Shown: positions 32,614 to 44,366, numbered from the stretch's first letter. The stretch: DNA of 64,000 nt from Streptomyces gossypii (GCF_025165795.1 NZ_JAJAGO010000006.1:372001-436000); one strand, 5' to 3'. The notes: a model not told the origin generated them from the sequence alone. Numbers and translations are program-made.

Positions 32614-33729
32614 TCAGTCGGTGGACTGCTCCTGCTGCTTGCGCCAGCGGATGCCCGCCTCCAGGAAGCCGTCGATGTCCCCGTCCAGCACCGCCTGCGG
32701 ATTGCCGACCTCATGCTCCGTACGCAGATCCTTGACCATCTGGTACGGGTGCAGGACATACGAACGCATCTGGTTGCCCCAGGAGTTGCCGCCGTCACCC
32801 TTCAGGGCGTCCATCTTGGCCTGCTCCTCCTGCCTGCGGTGGGCCAGCAGCCGGGACTGCATGACGCGCATGGCGGCGGCGCGGTTCTGGATCTGGGACT
32901 TCTCGTTCTGGCAGGAGACGACGATGCCCGTCGGGAGGTGCGTCATCCGGACCGCCGAGTCCGTGGTGTTGACCGACTGGCCGCCCGGCCCGGAGGAACG
33001 GAAGACGTCGATACGGAGCTCGTTCTCCGGGATGTCGATGTGGTCGGTCTGCTCGACCACCGGCAGGACCTCAACGCCGGAGAACGAGGTCTGGCGGCGG
33101 CCCTGGTTGTCGAAGGGCGAGATCCGCACCATGCGGTGGGTGCCCTGCTCCACCGAGAGCGTCCCGTAGGCGTACGGGGCCTTGACGGCGAAGGTGGCCG
33201 ACTTGATGCCCGCCTCCTCCGCGTACGAGATGTCGAATACGTCAGTCGGGTAACCCCTGCGCTCGGCCCAGCGCAGATACATCCGCATCAGCTGCTCGGC
33301 GAAGTCGGCGGCGTCCACGCCGCCCGCCTCGGCACGGACGCTGACCACGGCCTCGCGCGGGTCGTACTCGCCGGAGAGCAGCGTACGGACCTCCAGCTCG
33401 TCGACCGTCTTGCGCACGGAAGTCAGCTCGGTTTCGGCCTCGGCGCGCGCGTCGGCGTCCCCCTCGGCCTCCGCCAGCTCGAACAGCACCTCGAGATCAT
33501 CGATGCGCGACCGCAGCTCCTCGGCCTTGCGCAGCTGGCCCTGGAGGTAGGAGAGCTTGCTGGTCACCTTCTGCGCGTTCTCGACGTCATCCCACAGGTC
33601 AGGGGCCGCGGCGTGCTCCTCGAGCACGGCGACATCGGCCCTCATCCTGTCCAGGTCGAGGACCGCCTCGATCGACTCCATGGTGGAGGAGAGAGACTTC
33701 AGCTGTTCGGATACATCGACGACTGCCAC
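32614..33729 (-). CDS. prfB: Peptide chain release factor 2
   Basis: A 371-residue class I release factor that ends translation at UGA and UAA. It has the stop-codon recognition tripeptide SPF in [20 protein letters not shown] and the catalytic GGQ in [20 protein letters not shown]. The start is GTG at 33729 ([13 protein letters not shown]). The reading frame is continuous: the programmed +1 frameshift used by many bacterial prfB genes is absent, as usual in actinobacteria. It follows a 974-base repetitive gap after the kinase pkaB. Confidence 0.97.
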   Translation of the reverse strand: MAVVDVSEQLKSLSSTMESIEAVLDLDRMRADVAVLEEHAAAPDLWDDVENAQKVTSKLSYLQGQLRKAEELRSRIDDLEVLFELAEAEGDADARAEAETELTSVRKTVDELEVRTLLSGEYDPREAVVSVRAEAGGVDAADFAEQLMRMYLRWAERRGYPTDVFDISYAEEAGIKSATFAVKAPYAYGTLSVEQGTHRMVRISPFDNQGRRQTSFSGVEVLPVVEQTDHIDIPENELRIDVFRSSGPGGQSVNTTDSAVRMTHLPTGIVVSCQNEKSQIQNRAAAMRVMQSRLLAHRRQEEQAKMDALKGDGGNSWGNQMRSYVLHPYQMVKDLRTEHEVGNPQAVLDGDIDGFLEAGIRWRKQQEQSTD

Positions 33730-34703
33730 GGGCCCAGCCTAACGGCTGACCGCACGGGTGTTTCCGCGCCTGCGTCCGGGACCTCCGGTCCCGGCACTCC
33801 GACGCGGTGCGGTTGCCTGCGGCGGCGGCGCGGGCGGACGGGCCCTGGCGGGCCGTCCACCCGGCCGGAACGTCGCCGCCCGGGCACCTTCGTGCGGCCT
33901 GCCCGCGCCTTTCGGCGACCCGGGCGCGGCAGCCACGGGCCACGGGCCCGAGAACCCGCGTGGCGGCACCGCACCAGGGGCGGCAGTCGGGAGCCGGGCG
34001 GGAAGACCGCCGCTCCGGCGGCCCCGGCCCGCAGCCGCCAGCCGGTGACGCCCGGCAACCACCCGCACGGGCGGCACGGGCGGCACGGGCGGCACGGGCG
34101 ACCGAGCCAGGGGACGGCCCGCCCCGTCCGCACGGCAACATGAGTGACGGCCGGAGACCGGGCCCGAAGCCCACCCGTCCCAACAGCCTCGCGCCGGGGG
34201 CGGTAGCGGGAGGGGCCGGGCGGTACCGGCACCATGCGGTTCAGACAGCGGCGCCGAAAACCACCCGCCATGGCCCGCCCCGGTGGCACCCGCCACGCAG
34301 GCCGCAGCCAGTGCCGCCGGGCGAGAAGAGCAGCCCTCGGGCGGCACCGGAACGCGGCCGACAGCCGGGGGCACCCGGAAGCCACCCGCACCGGCGGCAC
34401 GCGACAGAGGCAGCGGTCGAGGGGGCCGGGGCCGGGAGGCGAGACCCGTTCCCGTGGCCGCGGTGACATGGGCGGCAGCCGGGGCCGCCGACTCAGAAGA
34501 GCCCTCCCCGGGCGGCACCGCACCGGGGGCGGCCGTTGGGGACCGGGGCGCAGGCTGAGGCGGCTGACGCCAGGCGACGGAAGCGTGCGTCCCAGGGCCA
34601 GGCCGCCGTGCCGCCGGTCCGAGGCCGCCTTGCAGGCTCCCCCCGGCACCGGCGGTGGACAGACCGATTCGTGGCCGCCGCCGGGCCGCCCGTCGTCCCT
34701 GAT
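33730..34703. other. Long, extremely GC-rich, internally repetitive intergenic region
   Basis: A 974-base stretch between prfB and pkaB with no gene I can support. All six frames are largely open because of extreme G/C content, and none shows a domain. It contains imperfect direct repeats of a GGCGGCACCGCACC-GGGGCGGC type near 33962, 34337 and 34510. A short tandem array of a 9-base GGGCGGCAC unit lies at about 34070-34100. The whole looks like a degenerate repeat expansion. Confidence 0.6.
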
Positions 34704-36065
34704 TCAGGGGTTGGTGGACTGCTGGACCTCGGGGGCGGGACGGCTGGACGAGTCGTCACCCGAGGTCGCCAGCCAGCCGCCCAGTCCGGCCGCCACCGCG
34801 ATCACCGCCGCGACCACTCCCAGCCGCACCCGGCGCTTCCGCAGCGCCGCCGCCTGTGCGGCGCGATTGCGGGCCGAGCCCGCCCGGCGGGCACCTGTCG
34901 CACGCGGTGCCCGGGCGGTGCCGTGTGCGCCCCCGGCGAGCTCGTCCGCGCCGGGCACCCGCATCGAGGTGTGTGTGTCGCGGTTGGACTCCGGTCCGGT
35001 GCTGGTCTCCACCAGCGGGACGGCGACGCGCGGCGGGACGTCCTGCGCCGGGGCGGCGGCGGGGACGGTGCCGGTCGCGGAACGGCCCGGTGGCGGCTCG
35101 TCGTACGGCTCGTCCGGCTGCTCGTCGATCTCCAGCGGCGGGGCGCCCTCCAGTTCGGGAAGGATCTCGCGCAGCCTGGCTGCCATCTCGGGTGCGCGCA
35201 GCCGCGAGGCCGGGGCCTTGGCCAGGCACTGGTGGATGAGCTGCCACAGCTCGTCCGGGATGCCGGGCAGCGGTGCCACCCGCTCGGTGACATGCCTGCG
35301 CAGGATGGCCCCGGGGTGGCCGCCGCCGAAGGGGGTGAACCCGGCGAGCAGCTCGTACAGGACGGTGGCCAGGGCGTAGATGTCCACCGCGGCCCGTGGC
35401 GGCAGGCCCTCGACCAGCTCGGGGGCGAGATAGTCGGGCGTTCCGATGATGCCGCGCGGCCCCTGCAGGCCCTGCGAGCCGCTCGAGAACGCCTGGCCGC
35501 CCAGCCCCTGTGCTGCCTGGCTCGGGCCTGCGCCGCCGGAGTTGCGCAGCGCCGCTGCCCGCCGCGGTGAGTCGATCAGTTTGGCGATGCCGAAGTCGGT
35601 GAGCAGGGCGGGCGGCGCACCGCCCGGGCCGGGCGGCGCGTGCGCGTCGAGCAGTACGTTCTCGGGTTTGACGTCGCGGTGGATGATTCCGGCGGCGTGC
35701 GCCGCCACCAGCCCGTCCGCGATGTCGGTGGCGATGGCCACCGCCGCCTGCGGGGCGAGACGGCGTTCGTGTTCGAGGCGGGTGCGCAGATCCGTGCCTC
35801 GCACCAAGTCCATCACCAGGGCGAGGTCGCTTCCGTCGACGACCAGTTCGCGCAGGCCGACCACCCGTGGGTGGTCGAGTGAGAGCAGCGCCGCACGCTC
35901 TTGTACGAAGCGGTCGACGAGCTCCTGATCCGAGGAGAGGTCCTCGCGCAGCAGCTTGATGGCGACCGGGCCCTCGGGCCCTTCGCCGAGCCACACCGTG
36001 CCCGCGCTGCCGCGTCCCAGGATCTGGTGAGCGGTGTAGCGACTGCCGATTTTCCGTGCCACCAT
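34704..36065 (-). CDS. pkaB: Membrane Ser/Thr protein kinase PkaB type
   Basis: A 453-residue Hanks-type kinase. Motifs in order: Gly loop GRGSAGTVW, Lys37 in VAIKLL, catalytic loop HRDVKPENVLL, DFGIAK, then GTPDYLAPELVEG. A short Ala/Gly insertion lies between DFG and APE. After the kinase domain comes a Pro/acidic linker, a basic cluster (ALRKRRVRLG) and one membrane helix (VVAAVIAVAAGLGGWLA), ending in a short extracellular tail without PASTA repeats. The ATG at 36065 gives MVARKIGSRYTAHQ; an upstream start would add a His/Gly/Ser-rich leader of repeated sequence. It follows the S. coelicolor order prfB-pkaB-pkaA, hence the name, from memory. Confidence 0.9.
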   Translation of the reverse strand: MVARKIGSRYTAHQILGRGSAGTVWLGEGPEGPVAIKLLREDLSSDQELVDRFVQERAALLSLDHPRVVGLRELVVDGSDLALVMDLVRGTDLRTRLEHERRLAPQAAVAIATDIADGLVAAHAAGIIHRDVKPENVLLDAHAPPGPGGAPPALLTDFGIAKLIDSPRRAAALRNSGGAGPSQAAQGLGGQAFSSGSQGLQGPRGIIGTPDYLAPELVEGLPPRAAVDIYALATVLYELLAGFTPFGGGHPGAILRRHVTERVAPLPGIPDELWQLIHQCLAKAPASRLRAPEMAARLREILPELEGAPPLEIDEQPDEPYDEPPPGRSATGTVPAAAPAQDVPPRVAVPLVETSTGPESNRDTHTSMRVPGADELAGGAHGTARAPRATGARRAGSARNRAAQAAALRKRRVRLGVVAAVIAVAAGLGGWLATSGDDSSSRPAPEVQQSTNP

Positions 36066-36372
36066 CCGTCCCTCGCTGGAGCCGTGTGAGCCGAGTGAGC
36101 CGTATAAACCGTGTGCGTGTGAACCGTGTGAATCATGCAGGCCGAGTGAGCTGAGCGAGCTGAGCGTCACGGCGACAAGTTACGCGTCGCAGACCCGTCA
36201 GGAACCCAATACTGGTGCCAAATGTCATTTCTGCGAGCGATTTACCTCGGAGAAGTCGACAAATCTCTGAACTCGCCGAACTTCCGTCCGATATCTGTCG
36301 CGTTCTCGCGTGCTCGCGTTCGGCTTCCGCCGTCCGGCGCTCAACGGTCGGTGACCGCCGGACGGCTCACGC
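36066..36372. other. Intergenic region between pkaA and pkaB
   Basis: A 307-base gap. Near 36085-36170 there are short repeated segments (GTGAGCCGAGTGAGCCG, CCGTGTGAACCGTGTGAA, GAGTGAGCTGAGCGAGCT). The part 36205-36310 is more A/T-rich and probably carries the pkaB promoter. Confidence 0.5.
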
Positions 36373-38043
<1,671 letters not shown>

Positions 38044-38468
38044 GTCATGCGCTCCCTGGTCTGTCTCGTCCTACTATCCCGCACACTGTAGTGCCGCAGC
38101 CTGCGGTGCCGTCGCGCCTGAGGGGCACCAGCCGCAGGTCCGGCCCACGCCGAGGACCCCGCGGGATCCGGAAGTCCCTGGGCACGGGGCCGACCGCCTC
38201 TCCGGGGAGACGCATGGCACAGACGGTTGGTTGCGGACATCGGCGGGCAGCGGGTGGAGAGCGAGGTGCACGGGACCGGATGGTTCGGGCAGTACCAGGC
38301 GGTATCTGTCATATGCGGTCACAGTCGGTCTGCCACTTTTCCCAGCAGGCACTCTTGCGCACCGAACCGGGAAATCAAGATCATTAGATAGTGCCAGCGC
38401 AGCATATTGTCAGTGCCGGGTGCGAGGATGCACCCAGTACGGAGCGTTGGTGGGACCGGGAGGGGCCG
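38044..38468. other. Divergent intergenic region between pkaA and FHA/FtsK-like gene
   Basis: A 425-base gap. The last 120 bases before the FHA gene are relatively A/T-rich (AAATCAAGATCATTAGATAG, GCAGCATATTGTCAG) and probably contain its promoter. No gene or stable hairpin is supported. Confidence 0.5.
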
Positions 38469-41400
38469 ATGCAGATCCGTCTGACTGTCCTCGCGTCGCG
38501 CAGCGGCCAGGCTGCGGCGCGACCCTGCGATGTGCTGGTGACCGCCCCGCCGGGCACAGCCCTGGCAGCGGTGACGGACTCCCTGGTGACGACGGCAGCC
38601 GCCGCTGCCGCCACGCACGGCTCCGCAGCCGATGCCTCGCATGAGGCGGTGTCGGTGTATGCGGGGGCGGAGCGGCTCGATCCGCACCGTCGGTTGCTCG
38701 GCGAGCCGCCCCTGATCGACGGCGCGGTGCTCTCGTTGTACGGCCCGGCCGCGCCCGTCCCCGTCTCGGCCTACGGGTCGGCGAAGGCCCGGCTCCATGT
38801 CGTGAGCGGTCCGGATTCCGGCGGTGTCCATCTGCTGGGCGGCGGCCGGGTCCAGCTCGGCCGCTCGGCGGAGGCCGATGTGGCACTCGACGACCCCGAC
38901 GTCTCCCGCCTGCACTGCACGGTGACGGTGACGGACAGCGGCGCGGTGACGGTGACGGACCTCGGCTCCACGAACGGCACGACGGTCGACGGCTCGGTGA
39001 TCGGCGGCAGTCCGGCACTGCTCGCCCCGGGTGCGCGGCTGCGGCTGGGGGAATCGGTGATCCGGGTGGAGGGCTCCGCGCCCGCCGGGCTGCTGCCGGT
39101 CGTTCCGACGGCTCCGGACGGCGAGGGCCACCTGCGGCTGCCGGGTCCGGCGGTCGGCTCCGCCGGGGGTCTTGTTCCGCAGGCCCTGCACCCTCCCGCA
39201 GCCAGACCCCCGGCGGCGAGACCCCCGGGTGGCAGGCTGACCAGCAGCGCTCCGACCGCAGGAGGTGGCACGGCAGGCGGCGGTGCGGGCGCTCCGGCGA
39301 GCGATGCCGTCGGTGAGATGCCGGGCGGTGGCGGGCGCGGCGGGGCGGGCGGCGCGCAGATCACGGGCGGCGGCGTACCGGGCAGCTCTCGGCGCGACAC
39401 CGCGGTACGCAGCAGCGACCGGCCGCATCCCGCACCCGCCTCGCCCTGGCCGGGCGAGGAGGGGCGCACCGGCTCGGGCGCGGGCGAGCCCCAGCCGCCC
39501 ACCCATGCCTACGCCACGGGCGGGCCGTTTCCCGGCTCGGAGGAGACCCGCAGTGCGGGGCTGGTCCTGCCGCCGGGCGCGAGACCCCCCGCCGATTCCG
39601 GCCCGTCGGACGAGGAGTCGCGGCGGCGCAGACGCGGGCGCGGGATAGGCGCCTGGGCCCGCCGGTTCACCACGGCCCGCGACGGCCTCGCGGAGCCCGA
39701 CCCCGACGACGGCTACGACGGCTACGACGGCTACGACCAGCCGGGCGGGTACGACGGCCGGGGCGGCGACGAGGGGCACGGCGGCGGTTCGCGTGCCGCC
39801 TCCGGCACCCCGGCCGGTGTCCCGGCCGACGGCGAGTGGGACGCCCGCTGGCCCGATCCGGCCACGGTGCTGCTGACCACCCTCGGCCCCGGCCCCCGGC
39901 TGTGGGAGCGGGGCCCCGGGCACCCGGAGGCGCTGACCGTGCGGCTCGGCAGCACGCACCACAGTGACGCCTCGGGCGAGCTGCCTGTGACGGTGAATCT
40001 CCGCGACGCCGACGGTCTGGGCCTGGCCGGCCCCCGCTCGCGGCTGTCCGGGGTAGCGCGCTCGCTGCTGGCCCAGCTCGCGGCGCTGCACGCACCGAGC
40101 GACCTGGAGATCGTGCTGATCTCGGCGGACCACGCGCGTGACGTCGCGAGCCGCGTCGAGGAGTGGGCCTGGCTGGGCTGGCTGCCCCATCTGCGCCCCG
40201 CGCGCGGCCAGGACTGCCGTCTGCTCGTCGCCTATGACCGTGAGCAGGCGGCAGCGCGTACGGCGGAGCTGGTCCGGCGGCTGGACAAGGCCGTGCCGCC
40301 CCCGCCCCCGGCCGATCACGGTGCCGCCGGGCACCCCTCTTCCCCAGGCGACGGCGACGCCGCCGGCCACACCGGCGTGGGCTCCGCCGTTGCGGCCGAG
40401 CCGCACAACGGCCCGTACACCGTGCTCGTCGTCGACGGTGATCCGGGCTCGGCCGCCCTGCGCGAATCCGTGGCGCGCCTCACCGGCGACGGCGCCGCCG
40501 CCGGTATCCACGTACTCACCCTCGCGGAGACTCCGCCCGCGACCCCGGCTTCGCCGCTCGATGCCACTGTCGAGGCGGCCTGTGCCGCCTCGCCGCCCTT
40601 CCGCGAGTGCCGCACGCTGGCACTGCTGAGCGGCTCCGTCGCCACCGCCGTCCAGATCGTGCGGCGTGACGCCCCGGCGCCGCTCGGCGGCTGGGGGCCC
40701 GGCACGGCTCTCGCCTCGATAGACGGCGTGTCGGCCGCCTGGGCCCAGCGGTTCGCCCGCGCTCTCGCCCCGCTGCGGGAGGCGGACGGCCGGGGCCGGG
40801 GCGGAGTGCATGGCCACCCGGCCGCCTCCGTGGCCCTCCCGCAGAGCTGCCGGTTGCTCGATGAGCTGGGTCTCGCCCGTGCCACCCCGGTCGCGGTGCT
40901 GGCCCGCTGGACGGGCTCCGCCCGTGGGGAGGCGCCTCGTACGGACAGCCGCGCTCCGTTCGTGCTGGGTGCGGGCCCGCAGGGGCCGATCGGCGCGGAT
41001 CTCGCAGCCGACCGGGGGCATGCGCTGATCACCGGGCCTCCGGGCTCCGGCCGCACGGAGCTGCTGCGCGCGCTCGCGGCCTCACTGGCCGCCGGTGAGC
41101 GGCCCGACCGCCTGGGCCTGGTGCTGATCGACGGCTCGGGCGAGGCGCGCGACGGCGGTCTGGCGGCCTGTGCCGAGCTGCCGCACGCCGGGTCCCACCT
41201 CACGGCGGGCGACCCGGTGCGGATGCGGGAGTTCGCCCAGTCGCTGAGTCGGGAGCTGAAGCGGCGCGCGGAGCTGATCGGCGAGCGCAGCACCTACGAC
41301 GAGTACGACGCCTACCGGGGCGAGCCCGGCGAGGACGGGACGGCGCCGTCGGGTGCGCTGCCCCGGCTCGTCGTCCTGGTGGACGACTTCGACACCCTCG

Positions 41401-41915
41401 TCGATCCGGCGCTGGGCAATCCGGGCCGCCCCGCCGCGGGTTCGGTGGTGCGGGCGCTGGAATCGGTGGCGCGCGAGGGCGTACGGCTCGGGGTGCACCT
41501 GGTCACCGCCTCCGCCCGGCCGGAGCGCACCGGCCGTACAGCCGTGGATCAGGGCGCGGTCATACGTATCGAGCTGACGGGCCAGGGGGAGGACGAGCCG
41601 GTCCCCGGGCGCGGGATCGTCCGGCTCCCCGGAGGTACGGTGACCGCCTTCCAGGCGGGCCGGGTGACAAGCCGGATTCCGCGTACGGCCACGCTCCGGC
41701 CGACGGTGGTCCCGCTCGACTGGGCCCGCTCCGGTGATCCGCCGACCCGGCGTCCCGTCCGGGAGCTGGGGAACGGCCCGACGGATCTGGCCCTCCTCGC
41801 CAGTGCGATGGACCGGGCCGCGAAGTCCCTCGGGGTGGCGGACTTCCGCACCGCCGAGGGCCTCCAGGCCCCGTCCGCCGAGCCCGCCTCCGACCGCTCC
41901 CGCACGGCGGGGTGA
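38469..41915 (+). CDS. FHA domain / FtsK-SpoIIIE (EssC-like) ATPase-type protein
   Basis: A 1148-residue cytoplasmic-looking protein. Residues 1-95 resemble the ubiquitin-like N-terminus of type VII secretion ATPases (VSVYAGAERLDPHRRLLGEP). An FHA domain follows (about 115-200: GRVQLGRSAEADVALDDPDV, then SRLHC and GSTNGT), which would bind phospho-Thr peptides. After a long Pro/Gly/Arg linker with a DGYDGYDGYDQ patch, the C-terminal half is an FtsK/SpoIIIE-like module. Its nucleotide loop reads GPPGSGRTE (residues 856-864, Arg862 where Lys is normal), and Walker B is LVVLVDDFDTLVD (about 967-979). No membrane helix is seen. RBS GGGAGGGG precedes the ATG at 38469. With the divergent kinase genes it probably forms a phosphosignalling module; the Lys-to-Arg change may weaken ATP hydrolysis. 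Confidence 0.85.
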   Translation: MQIRLTVLASRSGQAAARPCDVLVTAPPGTALAAVTDSLVTTAAAAAATHGSAADASHEAVSVYAGAERLDPHRRLLGEPPLIDGAVLSLYGPAAPVPVSAYGSAKARLHVVSGPDSGGVHLLGGGRVQLGRSAEADVALDDPDVSRLHCTVTVTDSGAVTVTDLGSTNGTTVDGSVIGGSPALLAPGARLRLGESVIRVEGSAPAGLLPVVPTAPDGEGHLRLPGPAVGSAGGLVPQALHPPAARPPAARPPGGRLTSSAPTAGGGTAGGGAGAPASDAVGEMPGGGGRGGAGGAQITGGGVPGSSRRDTAVRSSDRPHPAPASPWPGEEGRTGSGAGEPQPPTHAYATGGPFPGSEETRSAGLVLPPGARPPADSGPSDEESRRRRRGRGIGAWARRFTTARDGLAEPDPDDGYDGYDGYDQPGGYDGRGGDEGHGGGSRAASGTPAGVPADGEWDARWPDPATVLLTTLGPGPRLWERGPGHPEALTVRLGSTHHSDASGELPVTVNLRDADGLGLAGPRSRLSGVARSLLAQLAALHAPSDLEIVLISADHARDVASRVEEWAWLGWLPHLRPARGQDCRLLVAYDREQAAARTAELVRRLDKAVPPPPPADHGAAGHPSSPGDGDAAGHTGVGSAVAAEPHNGPYTVLVVDGDPGSAALRESVARLTGDGAAAGIHVLTLAETPPATPASPLDATVEAACAASPPFRECRTLALLSGSVATAVQIVRRDAPAPLGGWGPGTALASIDGVSAAWAQRFARALAPLREADGRGRGGVHGHPAASVALPQSCRLLDELGLARATPVAVLARWTGSARGEAPRTDSRAPFVLGAGPQGPIGADLAADRGHALITGPPGSGRTELLRALAASLAAGERPDRLGLVLIDGSGEARDGGLAACAELPHAGSHLTAGDPVRMREFAQSLSRELKRRAELIGERSTYDEYDAYRGEPGEDGTAPSGALPRLVVLVDDFDTLVDPALGNPGRPAAGSVVRALESVAREGVRLGVHLVTASARPERTGRTAVDQGAVIRIELTGQGEDEPVPGRGIVRLPGGTVTAFQAGRVTSRIPRTATLRPTVVPLDWARSGDPPTRRPVRELGNGPTDLALLASAMDRAAKSLGVADFRTAEGLQAPSAEPASDRSRTAG

Positions 41916-41965
41916 CCGGCCCGGCCACTCCGCGACTCACCGCCGCACCACCGCGCACCGCCACG

Positions 41966-42005
41966 CCCGTTCCCGTGCCCGTTCCCGTTCCCGTTCCTGT
42001 GCCCA
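41966..42005. repeat. Hexanucleotide repeat downstream of FHA/FtsK-like gene
   Basis: About six units of CCCGTT with minor variants (CCCGTG, CCTGTG) lie between the stop codons of the convergent FHA gene and the ABC permease gene. Likely replication slippage. Confidence 0.8.
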
Positions 42006-42017
42006 CCCGGCAGGCTC

Positions 42018-44366
42018 TCAGAGGGTTTCGCTCAGCGAGTCCGCGATGCGCCGCCTCGACACCCGCGCGGCGGGGAGCAGCGCGGACGCCACCGCGCCCA
42101 GCACGGCCGCCGCCCCCAGCCCCGTCAGCATCCAGACCGACGGAAGCTGTGCGATGCCCGCCCCGATCCCGCTGAGTCTGCCCTGGGTGTCGATGAGCCA
42201 GCGGCTCAGCAGCACCCCGCCGCCGATGCCCACCACGGCCGCCGCCAGCGCGATATAGCCCGTGGAGACGACGACGACCCCGCTGATGCGGCGTGGTGTC
42301 AGTCCGATCGCGCGGAGCGCCAGCAGGTCCCGCCCCCGGTCCCGTACGCAGGCGCCGATCGTGGTCAGCAGTTCGGTGAAGCCGATGAGGGCGAGGACCA
42401 CGACGAGTCCGGCGATTCCCCAGCGTGCGGGCGACAGCCCGTCGGCCGGGTTGGCGACTTCCCAGATCTCCAGGCCGCCGTCCACCCGTTCGCCCAGCTC
42501 CGCGCTGACGGCCCTCGGGTCGCTGCCGGGCCGGAGTTCGAGCAGTGAGAAGTCGGGCCGCATGGCGGAGGTGCGGTCCCGGAGGGTGTCCAGCGAGGTC
42601 GAGATGACTCTGCCGCCGTCCGCGGGCTCCAGGCTGCGGCCCACGATATGCAGGATCTGGGGACGGCCGCCGACCGTCATCCGTACCCAGTCGCCGACTT
42701 CGGCCCGCAGCAGTTCCAGCAGCCCCTGCCCCGCGACCGCCTCGTCCGGGCCGTCGGGATGCCGCCCCTCCTCGACGGTGAAGGGGTACGGGTGCGCGTC
42801 GGTGCCCAGACCGCGCAGGGTGATCGTGCCCGTCTGGCCGGGTATGAGGGCGTCGACCTCCGCGCCCGGGTGGACGCCGGTGACGTCCGGGTGGCCGGCC
42901 AGCAGGCGCCGGGTCTGCTGCTCGGTGAGGTTCCCGTTGTGTCCGGAGCGGGCGGTGAGGGCGGTGGGCAGGCCCACTTGTTCCGGGTGTTCCTGGAAGC
43001 GCTCCATGGTGGACCAGACGCTGAGCGCCACGGTGATCAGCAGCAGCGGCACCGCCAGCCGCAGCACCGCCGAGGCCGCCTGGGGGCGGCGCGGGAAAGC
43101 GCTGCGCCAGCCGAGGACGAGGGTGGAGGAGACGGAGAGCCCGAGCCCCAGCGGCAGCCCCAGCGCGCTGCGGGTGATTCTGGAGAGCGGGCCGACGGTC
43201 GTTCCCGTGCCCGCCGTGCGCGCGGAGGGCACCGGTGAGATCCGTCCGGCCCGCCAGGCGGCGAGGCCCGTGGCGATGACGATCAGCAGTACGGCGGACG
43301 CGGGCAGGCCGAGGACCAGCGTGAGGTGCCCGGGCAACTCCTGCCATACGGCCGCCGCCTCGCCGACCCGGCCGGGTATCCGCGAGCCGAAGGCCAGGAT
43401 GGTGCCGGTGCCGAGTGCGACGGCGAGCAGCGCCATGGCCAGGTGCTGGATGAGGAAGACACCTGTCACTTGCCCGGGGGTGAAGCCGATCGCCTTGAGT
43501 ACGGATATGTCCCGCAGCTGACCGCGTATCCGGGTGCTGATGGCCCCGGAGGCGACAAGGGCGCCTGCCAGTAGCGCGCCGAGGCCGAAGACTCCGAAGA
43601 CGAGGCCGAGCAGCCGGTAGCCCTCCTCGGCGTCCGCGCGCGCCTCCTGCCATTTGGTGACACCGGCCACCTGGTCGGCGCCGAGTTCGGTGACCGCGCG
43701 CTGGACGATGAAGTCGGTGTCCCGCGGGTCGTGCAGCCGCAGTCCGAGCGTCTGCCCGGCGTCGCCGTCCGCGGTGTTGGCCGTGCCGGCCAGGGTGCTC
43801 GGCAGCACCCAGCCGACGCCGGGCTGTTCACCGGGCCGGTAGTGGGGCTCGGCGGTCTCCGCGACGCCGATCACCTTCAGCGTGCGGGTGCCGCCGATGC
43901 CCGGGACGGTCAGCGTGTCGCCGGTCTCGGCCCAGAGCGCCTGGGCGAAGGAGTTCTCCAGCACGATGCCGCTGGGCTTCTCGGGGTCGAGCCACTGCCC
44001 GGAGACGAGCGCGGGTGTGCCCACCTCGGGCGGTTCGAAGGCGGCGGCCCGCATCTCGACCGCCGCGCGTACGCCCCCGGAGGTGGCGGTCGTACGGGCG
44101 GTCGGGAAGGGGCCGGAGACGTCGGCGACGCCGTCGAGGCGGGTCAGCGCCGCCACGTCGGCGTCGGCGCCGGTGCTGAGCCAGACATGGGCGCCCCGGG
44201 TCTGGCTGAAGATGCGTTCCCAGGGGTTGGTGGCATAGCTGAAGAGCGCGGCGGCGAGCAGCAGCGAGGCGACGATCCCCGCGGTGGCGAGGACGCTGAC
44301 GATGGTCTGCCCCCGGTGCGCCCGCAGGTCGGCGTTCGCCCAGCGCAGGGTGGCACGCACCGTCAT
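42018..44366 (-). CDS. FtsX/MacB-type ABC transporter permease
   Basis: A 782-residue permease with two FtsX-like halves. The first helix is IVSVLATAGIVASLLLAAAL, then a large extracellular region (about 45-240), three helices starting LLGLVFGVFGLGALLAGALV and coupling loop TRIRGQLRDISVLKAIGFTPG. The second half repeats the layout with GIAGLVVVLALIGFTELLTT and DRGRDLLALRAIGLTPRR. This architecture belongs to lipoprotein-release or efflux exporters. It overlaps the ATPase gene by four bases (44363-44366), and that in turn overlaps the PadR gene, forming one operon. Substrate unknown; antibiotic or envelope-stress efflux is the usual role. Confidence 0.92.
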   Translation of the reverse strand: MTVRATLRWANADLRAHRGQTIVSVLATAGIVASLLLAAALFSYATNPWERIFSQTRGAHVWLSTGADADVAALTRLDGVADVSGPFPTARTTATSGGVRAAVEMRAAAFEPPEVGTPALVSGQWLDPEKPSGIVLENSFAQALWAETGDTLTVPGIGGTRTLKVIGVAETAEPHYRPGEQPGVGWVLPSTLAGTANTADGDAGQTLGLRLHDPRDTDFIVQRAVTELGADQVAGVTKWQEARADAEEGYRLLGLVFGVFGLGALLAGALVASGAISTRIRGQLRDISVLKAIGFTPGQVTGVFLIQHLAMALLAVALGTGTILAFGSRIPGRVGEAAAVWQELPGHLTLVLGLPASAVLLIVIATGLAAWRAGRISPVPSARTAGTGTTVGPLSRITRSALGLPLGLGLSVSSTLVLGWRSAFPRRPQAASAVLRLAVPLLLITVALSVWSTMERFQEHPEQVGLPTALTARSGHNGNLTEQQTRRLLAGHPDVTGVHPGAEVDALIPGQTGTITLRGLGTDAHPYPFTVEEGRHPDGPDEAVAGQGLLELLRAEVGDWVRMTVGGRPQILHIVGRSLEPADGGRVISTSLDTLRDRTSAMRPDFSLLELRPGSDPRAVSAELGERVDGGLEIWEVANPADGLSPARWGIAGLVVVLALIGFTELLTTIGACVRDRGRDLLALRAIGLTPRRISGVVVVSTGYIALAAAVVGIGGGVLLSRWLIDTQGRLSGIGAGIAQLPSVWMLTGLGAAAVLGAVASALLPAARVSRRRIADSLSETL

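Noticed and set aside
32614..33729. Programmed frameshift in prfB
   Set aside because: The frame is continuous from the GTG start with no early in-frame UGA; the frameshift type is absent.
33739..34518. Possible coding region between prfB and pkaB
   Set aside because: The predicted peptides are Arg/Pro/Gly/Ala-rich in all frames and reflect imperfect DNA repeats rather than a conserved protein.
36066..36170. N-terminal extension of pkaB starting at 36170
   Set aside because: The added residues are a His/Gly/Ser repeat from repeated DNA; the kinase start MVARKIGSRYTAHQ at 36065 fits the family.
38319..41021. A minus-strand open frame of about 900 codons opposite the FHA/FtsK-like gene
   Set aside because: The plus strand encodes FHA and FtsK motifs; the antisense reading is Arg/Gly/Ala-rich without domains.
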